A stretch of 6,193 nucleotides of DNA from an uncultured bacterium (lineage in GTDB: Bacteria; Bacillota; Clostridia; Oscillospirales; Ruminococcaceae). The position numbers were made by a program, and so were the translations under genes. Shown here in pieces: positions 1 to 5,881 of the stretch. Location: positions 1-6,193 of the forward strand of contig CAJMQZ010000116.1 in assembly GCA_905215595.1 (NCBI GenBank), in the 5' to 3' direction. The notes below the pieces were generated by a model. That model was not told the origin of the DNA. It was given only the letters and a program-made list of their open reading frames with translations, and searched no databases. Numbering within the stretch: position 1 is the first letter of the stretch; each line of letters begins with the position of its first letter.

Positions 1-377
1 TGAGAAGCATCCCGGTCATAGAGCTGTGCCATGGAGGTGACCGTTGCACAGGCGGCGGCATTGCTGTAAATGATATTGACCTGCTCCACGGCGTCCAGCT
101 TGAGAGCTTTGCGGAACAGCGCATTCAGAAGCAGAAATACAACGTGCATTCCAACGGCGATGCCCATGGAATAAAGCAGCCCGGTGCGGATCTCCGGTGT
201 ATCCTTGATCTGAAAGGCGTTCAGAACGACACAGGGCATGACCAGATAGACAAAGACCACAGACAGCACCTTACTGTCCGATGCCTTCAACAAGCCGGTT
301 TTCACAACGGCATATCCCATCAGCAGAATCAGAAATAGCTGCGCGATCTGCTGCATCAATAAAAGGCTGATTTGCAT
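1..377 (-). CDS. AEC (auxin efflux carrier) family transporter, 5' part, apparent internal deletion
   Basis: Inner-membrane permease of the AEC family, which typically moves organic anions such as malate; the substrate cannot be told. The window holds the first 125 codons. The start is ATG at 377-375, with AGAGGAG a few bases upstream. Residues 1-107 match the N-terminal part of the family: membrane segments at about 8-28, 38-56 and 66-88, the YLVMPCVVLNAF stretch, and IIYSNA at 102-107. In full-length relatives (about 300 residues) IYSNA is followed by GNL and then some 150 residues. Here it runs into AACATVTSMAQLYDRDAS, which resembles the ending near the last membrane segment (family pattern: small residues, then TxTxMAxxYxxDA). 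I infer an in-frame deletion near residue 107, at three consecutive GCC codons. The protein would lack most of its core and is probably inactive. Family assignment is fairly sure; the deletion rests on remembered family sequence. Confidence 0.72.
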   Translation of the reverse strand, partial: MQISLLLMQQIAQLFLILLMGYAVVKTGLLKASDSKVLSVVFVYLVMPCVVLNAFQIKDTPEIRTGLLYSMGIAVGMHVVFLLLNALFRKALKLDAVEQVNIIYSNAAACATVTSMAQLYDRDAS

Positions 378-414
378 TTGAATCTCCTCTTTTGCAATTC
401 GTTTTTGCAGCACC

Positions 415-443
415 ATCCTACTCCATTGGCGGGGCATCGTCAA
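415..443 (-). promoter_or_regulatory. Sigma-A promoter of the AEC transporter gene
   Basis: On the minus strand TTGACG (443-438) and TAGGAT (420-415) are separated by exactly 17 bases, a good housekeeping promoter. The predicted transcript starts near 408 and has a leader of about 30 bases with the AGAGGAG ribosome binding site. The promoter lies between the terminator of the upstream transporter and the AEC start, so the truncated gene is its own transcription unit. Confidence 0.6.
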
Positions 444-470
444 GAGAAAACAGAAAAAATGCGATCTGAA

Positions 471-504
471 TAAGAAAAAACGGATGGCTCCGCAGAACCA
501 TCCG
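471..504 (-). terminator. Rho-independent terminator after the NSS transporter gene
   Basis: Read leftwards, CGGATGG (504-498) pairs with CCATCCG (487-481). Two further pairs follow inside one mismatch, around a 4-base loop. The hairpin runs directly into TTTTTTCTTATT. It lies about 140 bases after the stop of the NSS gene on the same strand and separates it from the AEC gene. The bases between the stop and this hairpin (505-644) hold no convincing gene. Confidence 0.8.
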
Positions 505-644
505 ATAAAACTGGTATCATCAGTCTTTCCGATACTTATATGCACCCTCAATGGCGTGGATCAGATGATAACGGAACCGAGCGTGTCGGGGTAAATCCCT
601 TTCTGCTCGTCCGGTTTCCCAAAAGTCCACGGGGGCTTTTCGGC

Positions 645-2036
645 TTAAGCAAGGATCCCGGTGGACTGCAAAAACAGCACCAGCATCATCACCGGAGCAA
701 CGTATCGGATCATCACCCGGTAGAGTTTCTTGCGGCGGAAGGTCTCGCCGTTGCGCTGCATCTCGTCAATGACGTAATCCGGTGTCATGACCCAGCCAAT
801 CAGGATGGTGGACAGCAGGGCAATGAAAGGCATCATAACACTGTTGCTGACATAGTCCATGATATCCAGCAGCTGACCCACCGATCCGTTGGGGAGCTGT
901 ACTTCAAAATAGAAGATGCTGTAACCCAGTGCAATGATGGCGGAAGCGGCCAGATAGATGACCGCCAGCACAAGCACCGTCTTTTTGCGGCCCGAGTGGA
1001 AGATCTCCATGCAGTTGGCGGTGATGGATTCCAGCACCGAGATGCAGGAGGTCAGGGTGGCAAAAATGGCAGTGACAAAGAACAGGATGCCCACGAACAC
1101 GCCCGCCTTGCCCATGGCGTTGAATACCTTGGGCAGCGAGACGAACATCAGGCTGGGGCCTGCGCTCATGCCCTCGGTGCCAGAGAAAACATACACGGCG
1201 GGGATGATCATGGCACCGGCCAGCAGGGCTACGCCGGTATCGAAGATCTCAATCTGATTCACCGCTTTGTTCAGGTCTACTTCCGGTTTGACGTAGGAAC
1301 CGTAGGTGATCATAATGCCCATGGACACGCTGAGGGAGAAGAACAGCTGGCTCATGGCATCCAGCAAAATCTGCAAAAAGCGGCTGACGGTCAGCCCTTC
1401 CATGTGTGGGGTCAGGTAGTAGCGCAGACCTTCCAGACCGGTGCGCATCTGGCCGGAGGCGTCCTCGTGGCGCAGGGTGAGGGCGTAGCCCGCAATCACC
1501 ACCACCAGTACCAGCAGAATGGGCATCATGTAGCGGGACACCCGCTCAATGCCTCCCTCCACGCCGTTGTACACGATGAAAGCAGTCACGCCCATGAACA
1601 GCAGGGCGAACACCACAGGGGAGACCGGCGAGGTGATGAAGCTGGTAAAATAACCGTCCTCAGCAGCGGCAGCAGACTGTCCGGTCAGGTAGACTGCCGC
1701 ATATTTCGTGATCCACCCGCCGATGACGGCATAGTAGGTCATAATCAGAACTGGCACCAGAAAGGTCAGGATGCCGAGGAATTTCCACTTGGGGCGCATG
1801 CTCTCGTAGGCGCGGATGGCACTCTGCTTGGTGCGGCGGCCAATGGCGATATCCGAGGTGAGCAGCGTGAAACCGAAGGTCAGCACCAGCACCAGATACA
1901 CCAGCAAAAACAAACCGCCGCCATCTTTTGCGGCAAGGTACGGGAACCGCCACAGGTTGCCGACACCCACCGCACTTCCGGCGGCAGCAAGGACAAATCC
2001 GATTTGTCCGGAGAAACTGCTTGCTTTCTTTTCCAT
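645..2036 (-). CDS. Sodium-dependent amino acid transporter, NSS (neurotransmitter:sodium symporter) family
   Basis: Na+-coupled uptake of an amino acid or related compound across the cell membrane; LeuT/MhsT fold, 463 residues. I place the start at ATG 2036, preceded by GGATAGGAG with a 10-base gap. An in-frame ATG at 2084 has no ribosome site and lies upstream of the predicted promoter start. With this start, G20, A22, V23, G26-N27 and R30-F31-P32 fall on the same numbers as in LeuT. Eleven membrane segments are visible, as is usual for bacterial members. Sodium-site residues are kept in helix 8 (FATLTSCIS supplies Ala, Thr, Ser). The gate Arg30 and its helix 10 Asp partner (LDIMD) are present, as is the helix 3 Tyr (TYYAVIGGW). 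In unwound helix 6 the sequence is SLSVSMG, with Ser where LeuT has Gly258, so the substrate pocket differs from LeuT. The divergent LysR gene next door is the likely regulator. Family sure, substrate unknown. Confidence 0.93.
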   Translation of the reverse strand: MEKKASSFSGQIGFVLAAAGSAVGVGNLWRFPYLAAKDGGGLFLLVYLVLVLTFGFTLLTSDIAIGRRTKQSAIRAYESMRPKWKFLGILTFLVPVLIMTYYAVIGGWITKYAAVYLTGQSAAAAEDGYFTSFITSPVSPVVFALLFMGVTAFIVYNGVEGGIERVSRYMMPILLVLVVVIAGYALTLRHEDASGQMRTGLEGLRYYLTPHMEGLTVSRFLQILLDAMSQLFFSLSVSMGIMITYGSYVKPEVDLNKAVNQIEIFDTGVALLAGAMIIPAVYVFSGTEGMSAGPSLMFVSLPKVFNAMGKAGVFVGILFFVTAIFATLTSCISVLESITANCMEIFHSGRKKTVLVLAVIYLAASAIIALGYSIFYFEVQLPNGSVGQLLDIMDYVSNSVMMPFIALLSTILIGWVMTPDYVIDEMQRNGETFRRKKLYRVMIRYVAPVMMLVLFLQSTGILA

Positions 2037-2074
2037 GATTCTGAAACTCCTATCCGTATTTCCTATTGTAATAT

Positions 2075-2103
2075 AGGATAACATGGAGTATCATATCAGT
2101 AAA
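2075..2103 (-). promoter_or_regulatory. Candidate promoter of the NSS transporter gene
   Basis: On the minus strand TTTACT (2103-2098) and TATCCT (2080-2075) are 17 bases apart, each matching four of six consensus positions. Transcription would begin near 2068, leaving about 30 bases of leader that contain GGATAGGAG before ATG 2036. The weak boxes fit a promoter that needs an activator such as the neighbouring LysR protein. Other spacings are possible. Confidence 0.4.
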
Positions 2104-2152
2104 CCGAATAAAATTACTATGACCTATAAATTTTACTTATGGAGTATTTGAG
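2085..2152 (+). promoter_or_regulatory. Shared LysR/NSS intergenic control region and LysR ribosome binding site
   Basis: AT-rich gap between divergent genes, where a LysR-type protein normally binds to control itself and its neighbour. GGAG at 2141-2144 lies 8 bases before the LysR ATG. Two imperfect direct repeats are seen (AAATTACTATG at 2111-2121 and AAATTTTACTTATG at 2128-2141), and the 9-mer ATGGAGTAT occurs at 2083-2091 and 2139-2147. None is a clear T-N11-A LysR box, and I could not fix the plus-strand promoter. Confidence 0.35.
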
Positions 2153-3049
2153 ATGCGGGAGCAGAAAGACCGATACGAGATATTCTTGAAAGTGTGCGAA
2201 ACGGGCAGTTTTTCCAAAGCAGCGGAGGCACTGAACTATACCCAATCCGGCATCAGCCAGATGATGGCGGGGTTGGAAGAAGAACTGGGCGTGAAGCTGT
2301 TCGCCCGCATCAACCGGGGCGTGACCCTGACCGACAACGGGACCCGTCTTTTGCCCTACGTCCGGGAACTGGCCAACCAGAAGAACCGGCTGCGGCAGGC
2401 TGCGTTCAATATCAACCACAAGGTGGAGGGCAAGCTGCGGGTGGGCAGCATTTCCAGCATCACAACGCTCTGGATGCCGGAAGTGGTGCATTATTTCAAG
2501 GAGAACTACCCGAAGGTGAGTATAGAGATCCTGGACGGCAACTATGATGAGATCCGGGAATGGATCATCCATGGGCAGGTGGATTGCGGTTTTCTCTCAT
2601 CCATTGTGGCAGACGACCTGAAATTCTACCCGCTCTGGGACGACCCGTTGTGTGCCGTGTTCCCGGAGGGGCATCCACTGGCTGCACGACCCAGCGTAAC
2701 GCTGTCGCAGCTGTTTCAGTATCCGCTCATCATTGAAACGCCCGGCTGTGATAATGACATCCAGCACCTGATGCTCAAGTGCCCGGTGAAGCCGAATATT
2801 TCTTACAGCTTCCGGGACGATACCCTCATCATGGCGTTCGTGCGCAGCGGGCTGGGCGTGACCATCTCGCAGGAGCTGGTGATGCAGGCATTTGGCTGCC
2901 CCGGTGTGGTGTCCCGTCCGCTGGAGCCTGCCTGCTGCCGGACGCTGGGGCTGGCGTTTTCCAAGACGGCAAACTCGGTGGTGAGCCGGACGCTGCTGGA
3001 ATATCTGAGATCCACCCGGCAGCGAAAGGATACACCGCAGATAAAATAA
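2153..3049 (+). CDS. LysR-family transcriptional regulator
   Basis: DNA-binding regulator of 298 residues, the normal length for LysR proteins. Residues 1-60 form the winged helix-turn-helix: YEIFLKVCETGSFSKAAEAL, then YTQSGISQMMAGLEEELG, then KLFARINRGVTLTDNGTRLL. A linker helix follows to about residue 88. The rest is the periplasmic-binding-protein-like effector domain, with KLRVGSISSITTLWMP opening the first lobe, the domain core around DCGFLSS, and FVRSGLGVTISQELV near the C-terminus. The effector cannot be told. The start ATG is preceded by GGAG at 8 bases. It is divergent from the NSS transporter, with 116 bases between the two starts; this is the standard arrangement for a LysR protein controlling its neighbour, so I infer it regulates uptake by that transporter, perhaps in response to the transported compound. 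A terminator follows directly. Confidence 0.94.
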   Translation: MREQKDRYEIFLKVCETGSFSKAAEALNYTQSGISQMMAGLEEELGVKLFARINRGVTLTDNGTRLLPYVRELANQKNRLRQAAFNINHKVEGKLRVGSISSITTLWMPEVVHYFKENYPKVSIEILDGNYDEIREWIIHGQVDCGFLSSIVADDLKFYPLWDDPLCAVFPEGHPLAARPSVTLSQLFQYPLIIETPGCDNDIQHLMLKCPVKPNISYSFRDDTLIMAFVRSGLGVTISQELVMQAFGCPGVVSRPLEPACCRTLGLAFSKTANSVVSRTLLEYLRSTRQRKDTPQIK

Positions 3050-3058
3050 GAGCAAATA

Positions 3059-3091
3059 ACGGAGAACGGTATAAAAGCCGCTCTCCGTTTT
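3059..3091 (+). terminator. Rho-independent terminator of the LysR gene
   Basis: ACGGAGA (3059-3065) pairs with TCTCCGT (3082-3088). After one mismatch CGG pairs with CCG, around an 8-base loop. The stem ends in TTTT at 3088-3091. It begins 10 bases after the LysR stop. Confidence 0.78.
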
Positions 3092-3160
3092 GCTGAATGG
3101 AGACGTGCAGTTGGAGCAGGATGGTGGTTCCTTGTTTTTCTGGTAAGAGCACAGGATTCA

Positions 3161-3173
3161 TGCTATCATAGCA
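3161..3173. repeat. 13-bp perfect inverted repeat over an extended -10-like sequence
   Basis: TGCTATCATAGCA is a perfect inverted repeat with one central base. The left part reads as an extended -10 (TG-C-TATCAT) on the plus strand, just ahead of the sigma factor remnant, but no good -35 lies 17 bases upstream. It may be an operator left from a lost promoter, or chance. Confidence 0.3.
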
Positions 3174-3187
3174 GTCATATTGAAAGA

Positions 3188-3367
3188 CATCCCGCCCGGG
3201 AGCGCAAGCTGATCCTGCTGCGGTACGGGCTGGCGGGTCAGCCGCCCCTGACCCAGCTGGAAACGGCACAGCTGCTCCAGATCAGCAGAAGTTATGTCTC
3301 AAGGCTCGAGACCCACGCACTGGAACAGCTGCGCAAAGGCTGGCTTCAAGAATCACCGGGAGAATAA
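3188..3367 (+). pseudogene. C-terminal remnant (region 4) of a sporulation-type sigma-70 factor
   Basis: The open frame from about 3188 to TAA 3365-3367 has no usable start codon. From 3197 its 56 codons read RERKLILLRYGLAG, then LTQLETAQLLQISRSYVSRL, then ETHALEQLRK. This is sigma-70 region 4: the RERxLILLRYGL helix and the helix-turn-helix that reads the -35 box. ISRSYVSRxExxAL is the wording of SigK/SigE-type spore sigma factors. A whole protein would have about 200 more residues with regions 2 and 3; none of that is seen upstream, where the LysR terminator lies instead. In the neighbouring frame, TTG AAA GAC ATC CCG CC (from 3180) reads LKDIP, which also suits the start of region 4, so a one-base loss in the C-run near 3191-3197 is possible. 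I read it as a relic of a degraded gene, probably not translated. Homology is sure; which sigma it came from is not. Confidence 0.75.
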
Positions 3368-3370
3368 AGG

Positions 3371-3390
3371 GTGCCGCCTGCGGGTGGCGC
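3371..3390 (-). terminator. Terminator-like hairpin between the sigma remnant and the Crp/Fnr gene
   Basis: GTGCCGCC (3371-3378) and GGTGGCGC (3383-3390) form an 8-bp stem with a TGCG loop; two pairs are G-U when transcribed rightwards. It begins 3 bases after the sigma stop and 9 bases beyond the stop of the leftward Crp/Fnr gene. On the minus strand it is followed by CCTTTATTCT, a poor T-run, so it may be a weak terminator of the Crp/Fnr gene. Strand is uncertain. Confidence 0.35.
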
Positions 3391-3399
3391 ATGGAGCGG

Positions 3400-4065
3400 T
3401 CAACGGGTCAACAGCTCAAAATGGTTCCGTTTGGTGACCAGCAGCCCTTCCCTTTGCAGCTTGGAAAGCTCCACCGACATGGCGGCACGCTCCACGCAGA
3501 GAAAATCTGCCAACTGCTGACGGTCAAAGGGGATGTCAAAGGAGAGGGAGGACTGCCGGATGGATTCGGCAGACAGGTAGGACAGCAGCTTTTCCCGGGT
3601 GGTGCGCTTGCTGACATGGGTGATCTTATCGTTAAAAAGCAGTATTTTGTTTGCCAGAACGCTGACCAGATTGCGGATGAGCTTCTGGTGATGGTCGCAG
3701 GCGGTGGGGCAGGAGGTGAGCAGCCGCTTGACGTTCAGCAGCAGGATCTCGCAATCCTCCTCTGCCACCACGCTGATGTTCAGGATGGCACCGGGGGTGG
3801 CGGCGTAAGGCTCCCCGAAAAAGTCCCCGGTGCTGCACTTGGACAGGATATTGCGGTGTCCCCAAAGATCCTCCTGGATCACAAGGGTAGAGCCGGACAG
3901 CATGAGCCCCATGACCTCTGTGGAATCTCCGGCACGGAAAATATAGGAGCCCCGGGGGCGGGTGATCTTCGCTGCACTGACGCAGTGCAGGATGGACAGA
4001 ATCTCATCATCGGTAAGCCCGGTAAAGAAGGGGCAGCTCCGCAGAACAGGCAGATATTTTTGCAT
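3400..4065 (-). CDS. Crp/Fnr-family transcriptional regulator
   Basis: Dimeric DNA-binding regulator of 221 residues, normal for the family. Residues about 5-115 are a cyclic-nucleotide-binding-type beta barrel (LPVLRSCPFFTGL, GSYIFRAGD, GDFFGEPYAA). A long dimer helix follows at about 120-150, then a winged helix at about 155-218 (REKLLSYL, DRQQLADFLCVERAAMSVEL, REGLLVTKRNHFELL). The barrel lacks the Arg-Ser pair that binds cAMP after FGE, and there is no N-terminal four-cysteine cluster of the FNR kind, although several scattered cysteines exist (11, 28, 77, 105, 119, 123, 190); the signal is unknown. The start ATG has AAGGAG 7 bases upstream. It is divergent from an iron-sulfur protein gene across a 99-bp gap containing a palindrome well placed to activate that gene, so I infer a role in redox, oxygen or nitrosative response. 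The palindrome overlaps its own leader, suggesting self-repression. Confidence 0.9.
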   Translation of the reverse strand: MQKYLPVLRSCPFFTGLTDDEILSILHCVSAAKITRPRGSYIFRAGDSTEVMGLMLSGSTLVIQEDLWGHRNILSKCSTGDFFGEPYAATPGAILNISVVAEEDCEILLLNVKRLLTSCPTACDHHQKLIRNLVSVLANKILLFNDKITHVSKRTTREKLLSYLSAESIRQSSLSFDIPFDRQQLADFLCVERAAMSVELSKLQREGLLVTKRNHFELLTR

Positions 4066-4077
4066 AAAGACTCTCCT

Positions 4078-4093
4078 TGTTGGAATTCAAACA
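4078..4093. promoter_or_regulatory. Candidate Crp/Fnr operator, 16-bp palindrome
   Basis: TGTTGGAATTCAAACA is symmetric in seven of eight base pairs (TGTT-x-GAA/TTC-x-AACA), centred at 4085.5. From the plus promoter's predicted start (about 4127) the centre lies at -41.5, the site used by Crp/Fnr proteins for class II activation. On the minus side it lies in the regulator's own leader and touches its AAGGAG site (4073-4078). It differs from the FNR and CRP consensus. Binding is inferred. Confidence 0.5.
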
Positions 4094-4120
4094 GACAAGA
4101 TGGCTTTAGTATACTATAAT
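4092..4120 (+). promoter_or_regulatory. Promoter of the iron-sulfur protein gene
   Basis: CAGACA (4092-4097), a 17-base spacer, then a perfect TATAAT (4115-4120). The -35 box is imperfect and is overlapped by the palindrome at 4078-4093, as expected for an activator-dependent promoter. The transcript would start near 4127 with a leader of about 38 bases holding AGGAG at 4151-4155. Confidence 0.65.
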
Positions 4121-4136
4121 AAACCTGCAAATGCAA
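4108..4136 (-). promoter_or_regulatory. Promoter of the Crp/Fnr gene
   Basis: On the minus strand TTGCAT (4136-4131), 17 bases, then TATACT (4113-4108). It overlaps the opposite promoter face to face: each -10 box falls in the spacer of the other, so polymerase could hold only one at a time. The predicted start is near 4101, upstream of the palindrome. Confidence 0.5.
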
Positions 4137-4164
4137 AAAACACCCACAACAGGAGAGTATAGAT

Positions 4165-4884
4165 ATGATTCGGAAGATCATCCATATTGACGAAGAAAAA
4201 TGCAACGGCTGCGGGCTGTGTGCGACCGCCTGCCACGAGGGAGCCATCGATATTATCAACGGCAAGGCAAAGCTGGTGCGGGAAAATTTCTGCGATGGCT
4301 TTGGCGACTGCCTGCCGGGCTGCCCCACCGGTGCCATCACCTTTGAAGAGCGGGAAGCCCCTGCCTACGACGAGGCGGCGGTGCAGGAAAACAAAAAGAA
4401 AAAGGAACTGCAGGAAAAGATGAAGCACCTCCACGAGGGCGGCTGCCCCGGCTCCCGGATGCGGATGCTGGAACAGCCGGAGGCTGCCGAAAGCGCAGCT
4501 TCTGCCCCCGTGCAGCCAGTTTCCCGTCTGCGCAACTGGCCGGTGCAGATCAAGCTGGCACCTGTCCATGCGCCCTACTTTGCAGGCGCAAAGCTGCTGA
4601 TTGCAGCGGACTGCACGGCCTATGCCTACGCCAATTTCCATCAGGAATTTATGCGCGGCAAGGTGACCCTCATCGGCTGCCCGAAGCTGGATGCTGTGGA
4701 TTACAGCGAAAAGCTGACCGAGATCCTGCGCAGCAACGACATCCAGAGCGTGACCATCCTCCGCATGGAGGTGCCCTGCTGCGGCGGCTTGGAGATGGCT
4801 GCGAAAAAGGCACTGCAGACCAGCGGTAAGTTCATTCCGTGGCAGGTGGTCACCATTTCCATTGACGGAAAAATTCTGGACTAA
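4165..4884 (+). CDS. 4Fe-4S ferredoxin-type protein with extra C-terminal cysteine domain
   Basis: Cytoplasmic electron-transfer or redox protein, 239 residues, with 12 cysteines. The N-terminal ferredoxin domain has C13-x2-C16-x2-C19-x3-C23 and then C43-x5-C49-x3-C53-P. In the second motif the usual second cysteine is Phe46, so this cluster has seven of the eight classical ligands in total; it may be 3Fe-4S or use a ligand from elsewhere. A charged helix (about 70-90, rich in Lys and Glu) leads to GGCPGSRM (C94) and a low-complexity linker at about 105-120. The C-terminal part (125-239) has ADC (150), GCPK (172) and PCCGG (205-206), motifs that look like further metal or thiol sites. ATG is preceded by AGGAG at 9 bases. 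It is divergent from the Crp/Fnr gene, which probably controls it. Similar proteins are common in anaerobic Firmicutes; the exact reaction is unknown to me. Confidence 0.88.
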   Translation: MIRKIIHIDEEKCNGCGLCATACHEGAIDIINGKAKLVRENFCDGFGDCLPGCPTGAITFEEREAPAYDEAAVQENKKKKELQEKMKHLHEGGCPGSRMRMLEQPEAAESAASAPVQPVSRLRNWPVQIKLAPVHAPYFAGAKLLIAADCTAYAYANFHQEFMRGKVTLIGCPKLDAVDYSEKLTEILRSNDIQSVTILRMEVPCCGGLEMAAKKALQTSGKFIPWQVVTISIDGKILD

Positions 4885-4924
4885 ATGCAGCAACACAGAT
4901 CGACCGAGTGTCTTTGACTTTGGG

Positions 4925-5881
4925 TTATTCCAAGGCGGTGCGGGCAGTGCGCACAAGATACTCCATGGCCTCCACCGGGTACTGCCCGGCGGCGGTCTCC
5001 CCGGTGAGCATCACGCTGGAAGCGCCGTCTGCTACGGCGTTGTAGATGTCGCTGACCTCGGCGCGGGTGGGGACCGCCCGGCTGCACATACTGTCCAGCA
5101 TCTGGGTCACCACCATAAAGGGCACCCCGGCAGACCGGCAGACTGCCGAAAGCTGTTTCTGGCACCGGGGCAGCTCCCACAGGGGCATGGCGTTGCCAAG
5201 GTCCCCGCGGGCAATGACCACTTCATCCACAAGGGGGAGGAACTCCGGCAGGGCCTGTACCCCCGCAAGGCTCTCGATCTTGGCAAAAATGCGGATCTGC
5301 CCGGCCCCGGCTTGTTCCAGCGCCCGGCGCAGGGTGCGAATGTCCTCAGCCCCCCGCACGAAGGGCAGCATCACCCCGGTAACGCCGCAGGCCCCCGCCA
5401 GCTGCAGGTTTTGCAGGTCCTCCTCCGTCAACGTGGGGGAGGCCACCGTCAGCCCCGGTGCCGCAAGGCTTTTGCGGCTTTGCAGGGTGCCGCCCCGTAC
5501 CACAGTACACTGCAGGGCAGCGCCATCGGCTTCGGCCACCTGCACAAGGAGCCTGCCATCGTCCAGCAGGAGGTTCTGGCCCGGCCGGGCTGCATGCACC
5601 AGCGCCGCCGGGCAGGGGACACCCCCTTGCCCCAGCCGGAGGCTCTGGCCTGGTTCCAGCACAAGGGGCTGGGGCAGCGTGCCGATGCGCAGCTCCGGCC
5701 CCTGCAGGTCGATGAGCAGCTGGGGGATGCCCACGGCGTGGATGATATCCAGCCAGTCTTTGTGGGCCGAAAGGGGCCCGTGGGAAAGGTTCATGCGGAT
5801 GCCCGTCATGCCAGCTTCCACCATGCGCTGCAAGGTCTCCAGCTGGGCACAGGCGGGGCCAATGGTACCATAAAATTCCAA
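4925..5881 (-). CDS. Short pyruvate kinase-like protein lacking the C-terminal domain
   Basis: Related to pyruvate kinase (phosphoenolpyruvate + ADP to pyruvate + ATP, last step of glycolysis, cytoplasm). It is 318 residues against about 470 in the usual enzyme. The frame is open to ATG 6025, but the predicted promoter lies at 5937-5909, so I choose TTG 5881, preceded by GGGTGAT, which pairs with the 16S 3' end; the protein then opens MEFYGTIGPAC, close to the family start. Kept residues: R29, N31, S33 (RMNLSHG); D58; E63 (QGPELR, matching Glu117 of K+-dependent enzymes); K201 and E203 (AKIES); D227 (ARGD); T259 (VTQML). Spacing 201-203-227-259 equals rabbit 270-272-296-328. DTKGPE is changed to DLQGPE. 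The small B domain lies at about 70-143. The protein stops after the barrel, so the allosteric/tetramer C domain is missing. Possibly a paralogue with altered control or a different substrate; its ends and frame look intact. Confidence 0.87.
   Translation of the reverse strand: MEFYGTIGPACAQLETLQRMVEAGMTGIRMNLSHGPLSAHKDWLDIIHAVGIPQLLIDLQGPELRIGTLPQPLVLEPGQSLRLGQGGVPCPAALVHAARPGQNLLLDDGRLLVQVAEADGAALQCTVVRGGTLQSRKSLAAPGLTVASPTLTEEDLQNLQLAGACGVTGVMLPFVRGAEDIRTLRRALEQAGAGQIRIFAKIESLAGVQALPEFLPLVDEVVIARGDLGNAMPLWELPRCQKQLSAVCRSAGVPFMVVTQMLDSMCSRAVPTRAEVSDIYNAVADGASSVMLTGETAAGQYPVEAMEYLVRTARTALE

Noticed and set aside
520..630. Minus-strand frame of 36 codons ending in YHLIHAIEGAYKYRKD after the NSS stop
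   Set aside because: The ending looks protein-like, but there is no ATG or ribosome site, only a bare GTG, and I recognise no family. It may be the tail of a lost gene, or chance; not supported enough to annotate.
540..2081. A 513-codon plus-strand open frame opposite the NSS transporter
   Set aside because: It is rich in His, Gln, Gly and Asp, has no family resemblance or ribosome site, and lies exactly antisense to a clear membrane transporter; it is a shadow frame.
2037..2084. Extension of the NSS protein to ATG 2084
   Set aside because: No ribosome site at 2084, upstream of the predicted transcript start, and the 16 extra residues do not match the family; ATG 2036 has GGATAGGAG and gives LeuT-like numbering.
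3398..3412. Tandem GGTCAAC repeat at the end of the Crp/Fnr gene
   Set aside because: Seven bases repeated once across a stop codon, best explained by chance.
4126..4137. Direct repeat TGCAAATGCAAA in the Crp/Fnr intergenic gap
   Set aside because: Short and AT-rich, overlaps the minus -35 box, and lies after the plus transcript start; no operator-like symmetry.
4893..4912. ACAC/GTGT hairpin between the convergent iron-sulfur and kinase genes
   Set aside because: Only four pairs around an 11-base loop and no T-run on either strand; too weak to call a terminator.
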